Origin: Streptomyces sp. SPB162
GTDB lineage: Bacteria; Actinomycetota; Actinomycetes; Streptomycetales; Streptomycetaceae
Assembly (NCBI RefSeq): GCF_029504575.1
Contig: NZ_JAQFII010000001.1
Span: 2,578,501 to 2,642,500 of the forward strand
Length of the DNA stretch: 64,000 nucleotides
Direction: 5' to 3'
This document shows positions 9,964-20,178 of this stretch, piece after piece (positions within the stretch are counted from its first letter, which is position 1; each line of letters opens with the position of its first letter). The position numbers and the translations under genes were made by a program. The notes below the pieces were generated by a model. That model ran no database searches. It saw only the letters and a list, made by a program, of their open reading frames with translations, and had not been told where the DNA came from.

Positions 9964-11289
9964 ATGAGACTCGTGATTCTCGGTGGCGGCGGTTTCCGCG
10001 TGCCGTTGGTGTACCGGGCGCTGCTCGCGGAGGCGGGCGCCCCCTGCGCCTGCCACGAGCTGGTGCTGCACGACACGGATCCGGTACGGCTGCGGGTCGT
10101 CGCGTCCGTGCTGGCCGCCCAGGCGGTCGGCGTGCCCGGCGCGCCGGCGGTACGGATCGCCCATGACCTGGACGACGCGCTGCGCGGCGCCGACTTCGTC
10201 TTCTCCGCGATCCGGGTCGGCGGCACGGCGGGCCGGGTGCGCGACGAGCGGGTGCCGCTCGCGGAGGGCGTGCTCGGGCAGGAGACCGTCGGCGCGGGCG
10301 GGGTGCTGTACGGGCTGCGGACGCTGCCGGTCGCGGTCGCCATCGCGGAACGGGTGAAGGCGCTGGCGCCCGACGCCTGGGTCATCAACTTCACCAACCC
10401 GGCCGGGATGGTGACCGAGGCGATGGCGCGGGTGCTCGGCGAGCGGGTGATCGGCATCTGCGACTCGCCGGTCGGGCTCGTACGCCGCGCCGCGCGCGCC
10501 GCGGGCGCCGACCCGGACTCCCCCGCGTTCCGCTACGACTACGTGGGCCTCAACCACCTGGGATGGCTGCGCGGGATGTCGGACGGCGGCCCCGACCTGC
10601 TGCCGGGCCTGCTCGCCGACCCCGTGGCGCTGGACTCGTTCGAGGAGGGCAAGCTCTTCGGGGCGCCGTGGCTGGCCGCCCTGGGGTCGCTGCCCAACGA
10701 GTACCTGCACTACTACTACTTCGAGCGGGAGGCGCTGGCGGCGGTGCGGTCCGCCGAGGCGACGCGCGGGGAGTTCCTGGACCGCCAGCAGGGCGCGTTC
10801 TTCGCGTCGGCGGCCGGACGGCCCGATGAGGCGTACACCCTGTGGGACCGGACGCGGCTGGAGCGCGAGGAGACGTACATGGCGGAGAACCGCGCCGCCA
10901 CCGGCGGCTGGCAGCGCGACCCCCACGACCTCGACGGCGGCGGCTACGACCGGGTCGCGCTGGCGCTGATGCGGGCCATCGCGCGCGACGAGCGGACCAC
11001 GCTGATCCTGAACGTGCCGAACGGGACGACCGTCGCCGCGCTCGACCCGGAGGCGATCATCGAAGTGCCCTGTGAGGTGGGCGCCTTCGGTGCCCGGCCG
11101 CTGCCGGTGGCGGCGCCGACCGAGCACCAGGCCGGGCTGATGCTGACCCTCAAGGCCGTCGAGCGGTCGGCGATCGAGGCCGCCGCCTCGGGCTCCCGGG
11201 CGGCGGCCCTGCGGGCGCTGGCGCTGCATCCGCTGGTGGACTCGGCGGCCGTGGCCGGTCGCATCCTGGACGCCGCTCCGACTCGGTGA
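9964..11289 (+). CDS. Glycoside hydrolase family 4 (6-phospho-beta-glucosidase-like)
   Basis: About 441 aa from the ATG at 9964, preceded by GGAGG 10 nt upstream. The N-terminal Rossmann motif RLVILGGGGFRVPLVY binds NAD+. The conserved INFTNPAGMVTEA, the metal-site Cys in GICDSPVGLV and NHLGW (His ligand) are GH4 hallmarks. GH4 enzymes cleave phospho-glycosides by an NAD+/Mn2+-dependent redox-elimination mechanism. The partner PfkB kinase is encoded divergently. Whether the substrate is phosphorylated in this organism is inference, because no PTS gene is present here. Confidence 0.92.
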   Translation: MRLVILGGGGFRVPLVYRALLAEAGAPCACHELVLHDTDPVRLRVVASVLAAQAVGVPGAPAVRIAHDLDDALRGADFVFSAIRVGGTAGRVRDERVPLAEGVLGQETVGAGGVLYGLRTLPVAVAIAERVKALAPDAWVINFTNPAGMVTEAMARVLGERVIGICDSPVGLVRRAARAAGADPDSPAFRYDYVGLNHLGWLRGMSDGGPDLLPGLLADPVALDSFEEGKLFGAPWLAALGSLPNEYLHYYYFEREALAAVRSAEATRGEFLDRQQGAFFASAAGRPDEAYTLWDRTRLEREETYMAENRAATGGWQRDPHDLDGGGYDRVALALMRAIARDERTTLILNVPNGTTVAALDPEAIIEVPCEVGAFGARPLPVAAPTEHQAGLMLTLKAVERSAIEAAASGSRAAALRALALHPLVDSAAVAGRILDAAPTR

Positions 11290-11311
11290 ACGGCCCGCGT
11301 CCGTGCTGCGC

Positions 11312-12424
11312 TCAGAACTCCACCACCGAGCGCAGCACGTCGCCCTCGTGCATCCGCGCGAACGCCTTCTCGATGTCGTCGAGCCCGATCGTCTCCGTCA
11401 CGAAGGCACCCAGGTCCAGCCGGCCCTGCAGATGCAGGTCGATCAGCATCGGGAAGTCCCGGGACGGCAGGCAGTCCCCGTACCAGGACGACTTGAGCGC
11501 GCCGCCGCGCCCGAAGACGTCCAGCAGCGGCAGCTCCAGCGTCATCTCGGGGGTGGGCACGCCGACGAGCACGACGGTGCCCGCCAGGTCCCGCGCGTAG
11601 AACGCCTGCTTGTACGTCTCGGGGTGGCCGACCGCGTCGATGACGACGTCCGCGCCGAAGCCGCCGGTCAGCTCCCGGATCGCCTCGACGGGGTCGGTGG
11701 ACCGGGAGTTGACGGTGTGGGTGGCGCCCATCCGGCGCGCCGTCTCCAGCTTCCGGTCGTCGATGTCGACGGCGATGATCCGGCCCGCGCCCGCGAGTCG
11801 GGACCCGGCGATGGCCGCGTCACCGACGCCGCCGCAGCCGATGACGGCGACGGAGTCGCCCCGTCCGACCCCGCCGGTGTTGATCGCGGCGCCGATCCCC
11901 GCCATCACGCCGCAGCCGAGCAGCCCGGCCACCGCCGGGGCGACGGCCGGATCCACCTTCGTACACTGCCCCGCCGCTACCAGGGTCTTCTCCGCGAACG
12001 CGCCGATGCCGAGGGCCGGGGACAGCTCGGTGCCGCCCCCCAACTTCGTCCGGGAGGTGCCCCCAACCAGGGTCATCTTCTGCCGCGCGTTGTGCGTGTC
12101 GAAGCAGTACTGGGGCCGGCCGCGCAGACAGGCGCGGCACTGACCGCACACCGCACGCCAGTTGAGGATGACGAAGTCGCCCGGCGCGACCTCCGTCACG
12201 CCCTTGCCGACCGACTCCACGACGCCGGAGGCCTCGTGGCCGAGGAGGAACGGGAACTCGTCGCTGATCCCGCCCTGCTTGTAGTGCAGGTCGGTGTGGC
12301 AGACCCCGCAGGCCCGCACCTGGACCACGGCCTCGCCGGGCCCCGGATCCGGCACCAGGATCATCTCGACGCGGACGGGTTCGTTCTTACCGGGGGCGAT
12401 GACGCCGCGTACCTGCTGAGTCAT
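11312..12424 (-). CDS. mscR: S-(hydroxymethyl)mycothiol dehydrogenase-like zinc alcohol dehydrogenase
   Basis: A 370-aa medium-chain dehydrogenase. The catalytic-zinc segment is [10 protein letters not shown] with GHEASG, and the structural zinc cysteines lie in [15 protein letters not shown]. The NAD(H) Rossmann motif is [11 protein letters not shown]. This matches the mycothiol-dependent formaldehyde dehydrogenase / nitrosomycothiol reductase of actinobacteria, which oxidises the spontaneous formaldehyde-mycothiol adduct. It is convergent with the GH4 gene (22-bp gap). The MBL hydrolase that often follows mscR is absent here. Other class III-type alcohol dehydrogenases are possible. Confidence 0.85.
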   Translation of the reverse strand: MTQQVRGVIAPGKNEPVRVEMILVPDPGPGEAVVQVRACGVCHTDLHYKQGGISDEFPFLLGHEASGVVESVGKGVTEVAPGDFVILNWRAVCGQCRACLRGRPQYCFDTHNARQKMTLVGGTSRTKLGGGTELSPALGIGAFAEKTLVAAGQCTKVDPAVAPAVAGLLGCGVMAGIGAAINTGGVGRGDSVAVIGCGGVGDAAIAGSRLAGAGRIIAVDIDDRKLETARRMGATHTVNSRSTDPVEAIRELTGGFGADVVIDAVGHPETYKQAFYARDLAGTVVLVGVPTPEMTLELPLLDVFGRGGALKSSWYGDCLPSRDFPMLIDLHLQGRLDLGAFVTETIGLDDIEKAFARMHEGDVLRSVVEF

Positions 12425-12627
12425 GGATTCACCGTACGCCCGACCGACCGTCCCTCACAGGCACCGTGCCGCATCCCCCGAATGCCCGCCCGATCCCGCC
12501 CGATCCCGTCCGACTCCCGTCCGACTCCCGTTCTATCCCCGCGCGTAGACCATCCTTGACCAGCCATGACCATGGGTCTAGGTTCACGGGATCACGCGTC
12601 GTGCACATGACCTGTAGGAGCACCGCC

Positions 12628-13413
12628 ATGCCCCGGACCCGAGCCCTGGCGCTCACCGCCGCGACCCTTGCGGTCGGCGCCACCCTCTACGGGATCGGAG
12701 GCGCCTCGGCCGGCAACTCGGTCCCGCGCAGCGACCGGCAGATCCCCAACCTCACCAACGTCGTCACCGACATCAAGGCGTACTACGGCGACACCGTGGA
12801 CGCCGCCGGTGAGCACAACGCCTCGCCGCAGAGCAGCTACGCGCGGCAGGTCGCGGGGATCGAGAACAAGGCGAAGGACTACCTGAAGAACACCCTGCGG
12901 CACGCCGGCCACGGGAACGGGAACGGCGCCAAGCCCGCGATCGTCCTCGACGTGGACGACACGACGCTGCTCACCTACAACTACGAGCTGGAGGTGGGCT
13001 TCAACTACACGCCCGCCACCAACGACACGTACATCCGCACCAAGAACATGGCGCCGGTCTTCGGCATGCCGGACCTCGTCAACTGGGCCTCGGACCACGG
13101 CGTCACGGTCTTCTTCCTGACCGGCCGCCCCGAGGCGCAGCGTGCCCCGTCCGCCGCCAACCTCGCCGTCGCCGGGTACAAGCCGGTCGCCGACGCCGCG
13201 CACTTCTACCTGAAGAACAAGACGACCCCGCCGGCGTACCTGCCGTGCGGCGCGACGTGCACGACGGTCGAGTACAAGGCGGGCACCCGCAAGCACATCG
13301 AGTCGCTGGGCTACGACATCGTCGCCAACTTCGGCGACCAGTACAGCGACCTCGAGGGCGGCTACGGGGACAAGACCTTCAAGCTCCCCAACCCGATGTA
13401 CTTCCTGCCGTAG
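12628..13413 (+). CDS. Secreted HAD-superfamily acid phosphatase (class B / subfamily IIIB)
   Basis: 261 aa from the ATG at 12628, with AGGAG 8 nt before it. The signal peptide is MPRTRALALTAATLAVGATL, with probable cleavage after the Ala-rich GGASAG. HAD motif I is VLDVDDTTLLTYNYE (nucleophile Asp), motif II is FFLTGRPEA, and a later NFGDQYSDLEGG carries the acidic motif. These phosphatases act outside the membrane on phosphomonoesters. It is convergent with adenine deaminase with a 20-bp gap. The preceding ~200-bp intergenic region has a short CCCGATCCCGTCCGACT repeat series (12485-12540). Confidence 0.9.
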   Translation: MPRTRALALTAATLAVGATLYGIGGASAGNSVPRSDRQIPNLTNVVTDIKAYYGDTVDAAGEHNASPQSSYARQVAGIENKAKDYLKNTLRHAGHGNGNGAKPAIVLDVDDTTLLTYNYELEVGFNYTPATNDTYIRTKNMAPVFGMPDLVNWASDHGVTVFFLTGRPEAQRAPSAANLAVAGYKPVADAAHFYLKNKTTPPAYLPCGATCTTVEYKAGTRKHIESLGYDIVANFGDQYSDLEGGYGDKTFKLPNPMYFLP

Positions 13414-13433
13414 CCGCCGAGACCTGTCTTCGG

Positions 13434-14438
13434 TCAGTCGAAGACGTACGCGTCGACCTCGGCGAGGTACGCGGCCCGCAGGGCCTCGTCCCCGTCGAGG
13501 AACGCCGCCTCGAACGAGTTGCGGGCCAGCTCGCGCAGCGTCTCGTCGTCCAGACCGAGCCCGGCGCGGACCGCGTCGTAGTTGTCGCCCACGTACCCGC
13601 CGAAGTACGCGGGGTCGTCGGAGTTGACGGTCGCCAGCAGGCCGGCGTCGAGCATCGCGCGCAGCGGGTGGTCCTCGATGCGGTCGATGCAGCGCAGCCG
13701 CACGTTGGAGAGCGGGCAGAGCGTCAGCGGGATGCGGTCGCGGACGAGGCGCGCGACGAGTTCCGGGTCCTCCAGCGAGCGCAGACCGTGGTCGACGCGC
13801 TCGACGCCCAGCACCTCGAGGGCCTCCCAGACGTACGCGGGCGGCCCCTCCTCGCCGGCGTGGGCGACGCGGCGAAGCCCCTCGGCGGCGGCCCGCTCGT
13901 AGACCTCGCGGAACTTCGACGGCGGGTTGCCGACCTCGGCGGAGTCCAGGCCGACGGCGGAGATCCGGGACAGGTACGGCTTGGCGGCCTCGAAGGTGTC
14001 CAGCGCGGACTGCGCGGACTCGTCGCGCAGGAAGCACATGATCAGCTGGGTGCTGATGCCGTGCCGCTCCCGGCCGGCGTCCAGCGCGCGGGACAGGCCC
14101 TCGATGACGGTGCCGATGTCCACGCCGCGCGCGGTGTGCGCCTGCGGGTCGAAGAAGATCTCGGCGTGCCGTACGCCCTGCTCGGCGGCGCGCGCGAGAT
14201 AGGCGTCGGCGAGGTCGGCGAAGTCGTCCTCGGTGCGCAACACGGCCATCAGCGCGTAGTACAGGTCCAGAAAGGACTGCAGGTCCGTGAAGGAGTAGGC
14301 GCGGCGGAGCTCGTCGGCGTCGGCGTACGGCAGCGTGACCCCGCCGCGCGCGGCGAGCGCGAAGGCCAGTTCCGGCTCCAGGGTGCCTTCGATGTGGAGG
14401 TGCAGTTCAGCCTTGGGGATGGCCTTGTGGTTGGGCAC
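13434..14438 (-). CDS. Adenine deaminase (adenosine deaminase-like family)
   Basis: 334 aa. The N-terminal metal motif AELHLHIEGTLEPELAFALA has the Glu-Gly-Thr signature of adenine deaminases, where adenosine deaminases have a different string. The further motifs are VAHAGEEGPP (catalytic His/Glu), DHGLRS, and TVNSDDPAYFGGYVGDNY. It would convert adenine to hypoxanthine and ammonia in purine salvage with a Zn2+ cofactor. The close resemblance to the proteobacterial adenine deaminase pattern supports adenine over adenosine, but I cannot test specificity. Confidence 0.85.
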   Translation of the reverse strand: MPNHKAIPKAELHLHIEGTLEPELAFALAARGGVTLPYADADELRRAYSFTDLQSFLDLYYALMAVLRTEDDFADLADAYLARAAEQGVRHAEIFFDPQAHTARGVDIGTVIEGLSRALDAGRERHGISTQLIMCFLRDESAQSALDTFEAAKPYLSRISAVGLDSAEVGNPPSKFREVYERAAAEGLRRVAHAGEEGPPAYVWEALEVLGVERVDHGLRSLEDPELVARLVRDRIPLTLCPLSNVRLRCIDRIEDHPLRAMLDAGLLATVNSDDPAYFGGYVGDNYDAVRAGLGLDDETLRELARNSFEAAFLDGDEALRAAYLAEVDAYVFD

Positions 14439-14520
14439 GGGAGGATCACTTCACAGTCGGTACGGCAGCGGGGGGCCGTTCAACGGTACAGGTCAGCGCG
14501 GTGCGGGCGACACACTCCGG

Positions 14521-14700
14521 CTATCGGGGCGGCGGTGGCGAGCCGGGGCGGGAGCTGCTGCCGGGGCGGGCGGCCATGGCGACGCCGACCTGCGTGGGCG
14601 TCATGGCGGGCTCGGGCAGCGGATGGGCGCGCTCCGCGCGGAAGCCGTCCAGCAGCGCCAGATGGCGCCGCCAGGCGCGTGGGGCGACCGTCCGGGTGGC
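14521..14700 (-). pseudogene. C-terminal stub of a TetR-family regulator
   Basis: On the minus strand, the frame ending at the TAG at 14523-14521 reads EATRTVAPRAWRRHLALLDG, then FRAERAHPLPEPAMTPTQVG. This has the look of the C-terminal ligand domain (TetR_C_33-like) of streptomycete TetR regulators. No start or DNA-binding domain precedes it: the frame meets a stop at about 14700, where a DoxX-like stub begins on the other strand. Both stubs lack their N-termini, so they look like the remains of a divergent pair after a deletion. Confidence 0.5.
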
Positions 14701-14864
14701 CTCTCACCCCGATCGCCGCCACCGGCCTCGCGGTGCCGATGGCGGGCGCCGTGAGCTACCACCTCCGCAAGAAGGACGCGGTGAACGAGCTCCTCCCGTC
14801 GGTCGTCCTGCCGGTCCTCAGCGTCGTGATCGCCCGGGGTCGCTTCGGCCCGTACACCTTCTGA
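14701..14864 (+). pseudogene. C-terminal stub of a DoxX-like membrane protein
   Basis: The plus frame reads LTPIAATGLAVPMAGAVSYH, then LRKKDAVNELLPSVVLPVLS, and ends VIARGRFGPYTF before the stop at 14864. Two hydrophobic segments joined by H-x-R-K-x-D are typical of the last helices of DoxX-like proteins. The N-terminal half is missing. It abuts the TetR stub at about 14700. The remaining bases of the gap 14439-14922 hold nothing else I can support. Confidence 0.5.
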
Positions 14865-14922
14865 CCCGCGTCATGAATCAGGCGTCATGAACCCGGCGTC
14901 ATGGATCCGGCGCCGTCAGGAC

Positions 14923-15828
14923 TCAGCGGCGCTTGGGGACCCGGATGCGCATGAGGTCCTCCGCCACCGTCAGTTCGCCCTCGAAACCGGCCTCGCGGGC
15001 CTGCCGCCCGAAGAGGGCGGGGTCGGTGTAGCGCTGGGAGAAGTGGGTGAGAACGAGGTGGCGGACGCCCGCCTCGGCGGCCACCCGGCCGGCCTGGCCC
15101 GCCGTGAGGTGGCCGTGGTCGCGGGCGAGATGTTCGTCCTCGTCGAGGAAGGTGGACTCGATGACCAGCAGGTCGCAGCCCTCGGCGAGGACCTGGACGC
15201 CGTCGCACAGGCGAGTGTCCATGATGAAGGCGAAGCTCTGGCCGCGGCGGACCTCGCTCACCTCGTCGAGCGTCACTCCGTCGAGCACGCCGTCCCGCTG
15301 CAGCCGGCCCACGTCCGGGCCGGTGATGCCGTGGGCGGCGAGGCGCGCCGGGAGCAGCCGGCGGCCGTCGGGTTCGACGAGGCGGTAGCCGTAGCTCTCG
15401 ACGGGGTGCGAGAGCTTGGCCGCGGAGAGGGTGAAAGCGCCGGTGGCGGCCAACACGCCGTCCGCGGCGACCGGCTCCTCGGTGATGACGGCCGTCTCGC
15501 GGTACGCCGTCGAGTAGCGCAGCCGCTCGAAGAAGTGCTGCCCGCTCGCGGGGTAGTGGGCCACGATCGGGTGCGGGACCCGGTCGAGGTTGATCCGCTG
15601 GATCACCCCGGCCAGGCCCAGCGAGTGGTCGCCGTGGAAGTGCGTGACGCAGATCCGGGTCAGGTCGTGCGCGGCGACGCCCGCCAGCAGCATCTGGCGC
15701 TGGCTGCCCTCTCCGGGATCGAAGAGGATGCCCTCGTCATCCCAGCGCAGCAGGTAGCCGTTGTGGTTGCGGAGCCGGGTCGGGACCTGGCTGGCGGTGC
15801 CGAGCACCACGAACTCGCGGATGGACAA
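14923..15828 (-). CDS. rnz: Ribonuclease Z (tRNA 3'-processing endonuclease)
   Basis: About 301 aa from the TTG at 15828, giving the standard start (M)[22 protein letters not shown] at 15849 is possible and would overlap the HIT gene by 16 nt. The MBL motif [15 protein letters not shown] is the RNase Z His/Asp cluster. A further HSVE-like [19 protein letters not shown] and LTHFSQRY carry the remaining metal ligands. RNase Z removes 3' trailers from tRNA precursors lacking encoded CCA. It lies directly after, and may be coupled to, the HIT gene. Confidence 0.93.
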   Translation of the reverse strand: MSIREFVVLGTASQVPTRLRNHNGYLLRWDDEGILFDPGEGSQRQMLLAGVAAHDLTRICVTHFHGDHSLGLAGVIQRINLDRVPHPIVAHYPASGQHFFERLRYSTAYRETAVITEEPVAADGVLAATGAFTLSAAKLSHPVESYGYRLVEPDGRRLLPARLAAHGITGPDVGRLQRDGVLDGVTLDEVSEVRRGQSFAFIMDTRLCDGVQVLAEGCDLLVIESTFLDEDEHLARDHGHLTAGQAGRVAAEAGVRHLVLTHFSQRYTDPALFGRQAREAGFEGELTVAEDLMRIRVPKRR

Positions 15829-15833
15829 CGCCG

Positions 15834-16193
15834 TTACCCGGGGGGCCACTCGAGACCGCGCCCGCCGAGAACGTGGGCGTGCGCGTGGAAGACGGTCTGG
15901 CCGGCGCCCGCGCCGGTGTTGAAGACGACGCGGTAGCCGCGGTCGACGGTCTTCTCCGCCTGCGCCACCTCGCCCGCCTCGCGCAGCACGTCGACGGCGG
16001 CCTGCGGATCGCCGAGCGCGAGCGCGGCGGCGTCCGCGTAGTGCACCTTGGGGATCACCAGCACATGCGTGGGCGCCTGCGGATTGATGTCGCGGAACGC
16101 CACCGTCGTGTCGGTCTCGCGGACGATCGTCGCCGGGATGTCCCCGGCCACAATCTTGCAGAACAGGCAGTCCGCCTGGGGTTCTCCCGCCAC
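15834..16193 (-). CDS. HIT-family nucleotide-binding hydrolase (HinT-like)
   Basis: About 119 aa from the GTG at 16193 with GGGAG 8 nt upstream, giving the usual start (M)[19 protein letters not shown]. An ATG-like extension to 16250 adds a non-conserved tail. The histidine triad is [13 protein letters not shown]. HinT proteins hydrolyse purine phosphoramidates, including aminoacyl-adenylates. The two cysteines in CLFC are common in this subfamily and may bind metal. The rnz start overlaps or abuts its stop, forming a two-gene unit. Confidence 0.92.
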   Translation of the reverse strand: MAGEPQADCLFCKIVAGDIPATIVRETDTTVAFRDINPQAPTHVLVIPKVHYADAAALALGDPQAAVDVLREAGEVAQAEKTVDRGYRVVFNTGAGAGQTVFHAHAHVLGGRGLEWPPG

Positions 16194-16313
16194 GGGTGGT
16201 TCTCCCTCTTCGGTCTCGGAAGGTGCGTCTCTGACAAGAGTCGCTGACAAGGGTCGCTGACTGGGTCGGTGGTCGCAGGGCGCATCGTATCGGCCGGGCG
16301 CCTCCCGGCGCCG

Positions 16314-19300
16314 TTACGGCAGCGGCGGCGGTGTCTTCGCCGGGTGCTCCGCGAGGGACGCCAGCGCCAGGTCGATGGCGGTGTCGAGCTGCGGATCGAC
16401 GTCCGCGGCCCAGTCCTGCGGGCGCTGCAGCACCTCGACGTCCGGGTCGACGCCGTGGTTCTCGACGTCCCAGCCGTATCCCTCGAACCAGAACGCGTAC
16501 TTGGGCTGGGTGACGGCCGTGCCGTCCACCAGGTCGTACCGGCTGTCGATGCCGACCACACCGCCCCAGGTGCGGGTGCCGACGACCGGGCCGATGTTCA
16601 GGGCCTTGATGGCGGCGTTGACGATGTCGCCGTCCGAACCGGAGAACTCGTTGGCGACGGCGACGACCGGTCCGCGGGGCGCGTCCAGCGGGTAGCTCTG
16701 CGGGCGCAGCCCGCGCGGCAGGTCCCAGCCGACGATGCGGCGGGCCAGCTTCTCGATGACGAGCTGCGACGTGTGCCCGCCGCGGTTCTCCCGGACGTCC
16801 ACGACCAGGCCCTCGCGGGCGACCTCGACCCGCAGGTCGCGGTGGAGCTGCGCCCAGCCGAAGCCGACCATGTCCGGCACGTGCAGGTAGCCGAGCCGGC
16901 CGCCGGAACGCTCGTGGACATGGGCCCTGCGGCCCGCGACCCAGTCGTGGTACCGCAACGGCTCCTCGTCGGCGAGCGGCACGACGACGACATGGCGCGC
17001 CAAGCCGCCGTCCGCCGGGGCGACCGTCAGCTCGACGGGCTTGCCCGCCGTACCGGTCAGCAGCGGGCCGGGCCCGGCGACCGGGTCGACGGGGTGGCCG
17101 TCGACCGCCAGCAGGCTGTCACCGGTGCGCACGGCGACCCCGGGTGCGGCCAGCGGGGAGCGCGCCTGCGGGTCGGAGGACTCGCCGGGCAGCACGCGGA
17201 CGATCTGCCAGCGGCCGTCCTCCGCGCGGGCGATGTCGGCGCCGAGCAGGCCCTGGCGGGTCAGCGCGTCCCGGTGGGCGCCGGGCGGGGTGACGTAGGC
17301 GTGCGAGGTGCCGAGCTCCCCCTGGACCTCCCACAGCAGGTCCATGAGGTCGTCATGGGTGGCGGCGCGCTCCAGGACGGGCCGGTAGCGCTCGGCGACC
17401 GCGTTCCAGTCGATGCCGCTCATGTCGGCGCGCCAGAAGTTGTCCCGCATCAACCGGTGCGCCTCGGCGTACATCTGCCGCCACTCGTCCTGCGGCCGGA
17501 CGGTCACCCGGATCCGCGACAGGTCGACGGTGATGCTCGCGTCCGAGTCGTCGTCGTCCGACGACTTGCTGTCGGCGGGGACGACGCGCAGCCGGCCGTT
17601 CGCGGCCAGCAGCACCTTGGTGCCGTCGCCGGTGACCGCGAAGTCCTCCGCGTCGTCCGCGAGTTCCTCGACGCGCAGCTGCTTGAGGTCGTAGCGCTCC
17701 AGGACGCTGCCGGGCGGCTGCGCCTCGGGCGTGGCGAGGGCTGTGCCGAGGGTGCCGAGCAGCGGGTGGCGCAGCCACAGCAGGCCGTTCTTGGCGGCGG
17801 TCAGCGAGGTGTAGCGGCCGGCTTCGACGGGGAACGCGACGATGCGGTCGGCGATCCCCTCGAAGTCGACGCGGGTGGCCGGGACGCGGGGGCGGTCCTC
17901 GCCGTCGGCCTGCCGGCCGTCCTGGCCCGCGCTGTCCCCCTCGCCGTCGGACCGGTCGTCCTTGGTCTCCTCGTCCGGCTCCTCGACCGGGCGGCCGTGC
18001 CGCTGCGGCCCGAAGGGCGACGGGGTGGTGGCGGCCAGGGTGATCAGGTGCGGGCGGCAGGCGTTGGGGAAGGACAGGTCGAAGACGTGGGCGTCGTAGA
18101 CCGGGTCGAAGGCCCGCTCGGACAGGAAGGCGAGGTGCTTTCCGTCCGGGGTGAACGCGGGCGCGTAGTCGTTGAAGCGCAGCGGGGTCGCGTCGGCGAC
18201 CGACAGGTCCGAGGTCGCGGCGATCTTCAGCTGGCGCAGTGGGTCGGGGCCGGGGTGCGACCAGGCGAGCCAGGCCGAGTCCGGCGAGAACGCCAGACCG
18301 GTCACGTCGCCCGCGTCACTGGTCGCGACCTCGCGGACCTCGCCGGTCTGCGTCTCCACGAGGAGCACCCGGCCGTCGTGCGAGGCGACGGCGATCCGGT
18401 GCCCGTCGGGCGACACCTCGATCTCCAGGACGCGGCCGAGCCGGCCGGCCGCCAGCCGGCGCGGCACGGCACCGGGTGCGAGGCCGGCCGCCGGGGAGAG
18501 TTCGAGGGCGTCCTCGCCCTCGGCGTCGGTGACCCAGACGACCTGCTGGTCGCCCTCGCCGCCGAAGGTGCGCGGCAGCCGCGTCCTGACCCCCGGCTGC
18601 GCGGCGAGCGCGCGCGCCGGGCCGCCGCGGTGGGTGACCCAGTGCGTGGTGCCGCGGACCTCGACGGCGCTGCCGCGTCCCGTGTGGTCCGGGCGGGCGT
18701 CCCCGAGGTGGTGCGAGGCGCGGATCGGGTGCGGCTGCAGGTCGGTGCGCTGGCCGCCGAGGCGGACCGCGACCGGGCGGGGCTCGGCCGACTCCAGGTC
18801 GTCGAGGAGGTGCAGTTCACCGGCGGAGCTGTAGACGACGCGGGTGCCGTCGGTGGCGGCCTGCCGGGCGTAGAAACCGTCGAGGGGGGTGTGCCGGCGC
18901 AGGTCCGAGCCATTCGGGAGGCTGGAGTAGAGCGCGCCGGTGCCTTCGTGGTCGGAGAGGAACGCGAGGCGGTCGCCGACCCACAGCGGGGATTCGAGGT
19001 TGCCGTCCAGGTCCGCGTGCAGTCGCTCGAAGTCGCCGCCGCCCGTCAGGTCGATCCACAGCTTGCCCGCCGTGCCGCCGCGGTAGCGCTTCCAGGCCGC
19101 GGCCTCGCGGCCCATCGTCGCCGACAGCAGCAGCACCGCGCCGTCGGGGCCGTACGCCACATCGCCGACCGGCCCGAACGGCAGGATGCGCGCGGGACCG
19201 CCGTCCAGCGGCACCGCCCGCGCCCACGTGCGGCGCAGCGAGGGCTGCCCCTGGGTGCTGATCGCGACGACCTCGCCCTTCGCGGCGTCCAGCCGCGCAC

Positions 19301-19573
19301 CGAGGTCTTGGCGCTGCCCCAGTGCGTCAGCCGCGTCGACGGGCCGCCGTCCAGGGGCGCCACGTGCACCTCGGGCGCGCCGTCGCGGGTGGAGGTCCAG
19401 GCGACCGTCGTTCCGTCCGGCGAGATGCGGGGATGGTCGACCGGCATGTTGTCCGCACTGACGCGCCAGGCCCGCCCGCCGTCGAGCGGCGCCACCCAGA
19501 CGTCGTCCTCGGCGACAAAAGCGACCAACTCACCGTTTACATGCGGATACCGGAGGTACGAAGGCTGTGTCAC
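16314..19573 (-). CDS. Tricorn protease homologue, interrupted by a frameshift near 19285
   Basis: The GTG at 19573 opens [20 protein letters not shown], a WD40-like beta-propeller region. The frame stays conserved to [14 protein letters not shown], and the continuation ([18 protein letters not shown]) is in another frame that runs to 16314. Joined, the two parts give a tricorn of about 1,085 aa with a six- then seven-bladed propeller, PDZ (about 17,000-17,200) and a C-terminal peptidase domain with [20 protein letters not shown] (nucleophile Ser in GSDG). Tricorn degrades proteasome-derived peptides in the cytosol. The shift is a net loss of one base between about 19275 and 19290. Conservation of both halves suggests a base error or very recent damage. 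Confidence 0.88.
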
Positions 19574-19619
19574 TCCGCCACATTAACCATGATCGAGGAC
19601 GCGAACGAGCGCTTTGTCT

Positions 19620-20084
19620 TCAGCTTCTGGCGGAGGCGGCGGAGGTTTTGCCGGCCGGTCCCGACGTCGCCGTGCAGTCGCCCAGTCCGCTCACGTCGAA
19701 GACCGTCCGCTTGCCGACCTCGGCGGTCAGCCGGCCGCGCACACAGCGGCCGTCCAGCTGCTCGGTGATGCGGCCGGTGATGGTGATCTTCTGCTGGTCG
19801 GCGGTCTCGCCCTGGCAGTCCACGGACGCCACTCCCTTGGCCGTGCCCCCCGACGGCCGCGGGCTCGGCGTACGGGAGGCCGTCGTGGCGCTGTTGACGG
19901 AGGCGCTGCACGACATCCACCGGACGTCGATCCCGTGGTCCTTCAGCGCCCTGGTGCCCAGTTGGTCCGTGGTGATGGACACCGCGGAGGCGGTCATCTC
20001 ACCGGCCGGGTCGCACGCCACCACTCCGCCGAACGCGGCCAGTGCGAGGCCTCCGGCCACTCCCCACTGCTGTAAACGCTTCAT
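19620..20084 (-). CDS. Small secreted lipoprotein, function unknown
   Basis: 154 aa from the ATG at 20084. MKRLQQWGVAGGLALAAFGG is a type II signal peptide followed by VVAC, a lipobox-like sequence with acylatable Cys near residue 24. The mature part has two further cysteine pairs (MSC..., VDCQGETADQQKITITGR, GRCVRGRLT, LGDC), suggesting a small disulfide-linked beta fold similar to DUF4333-type lipoproteins. It would sit on the outer face of the membrane. It lies between tricorn and rsmE, same strand, with separate spacing, and no enzymatic motif is seen. Confidence 0.75.
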   Translation of the reverse strand: MKRLQQWGVAGGLALAAFGGVVACDPAGEMTASAVSITTDQLGTRALKDHGIDVRWMSCSASVNSATTASRTPSPRPSGGTAKGVASVDCQGETADQQKITITGRITEQLDGRCVRGRLTAEVGKRTVFDVSGLGDCTATSGPAGKTSAASARS

Positions 20085-20178
20085 ACCGTCAGCGTCCCGC
20101 CGTCCGGCCCGCCGCACATCACCCACGCGACGTAGAACGTCCCTTACGGGACCCGGATTCCACCGGAGGAGCCCGCGC

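Noticed and set aside
16269..19586. A 1,105-codon plus-strand open frame
   Set aside because: It is the antisense shadow of the tricorn gene: Val/Gly/Arg/Asp-rich with no domain. High GC leaves long antisense frames.
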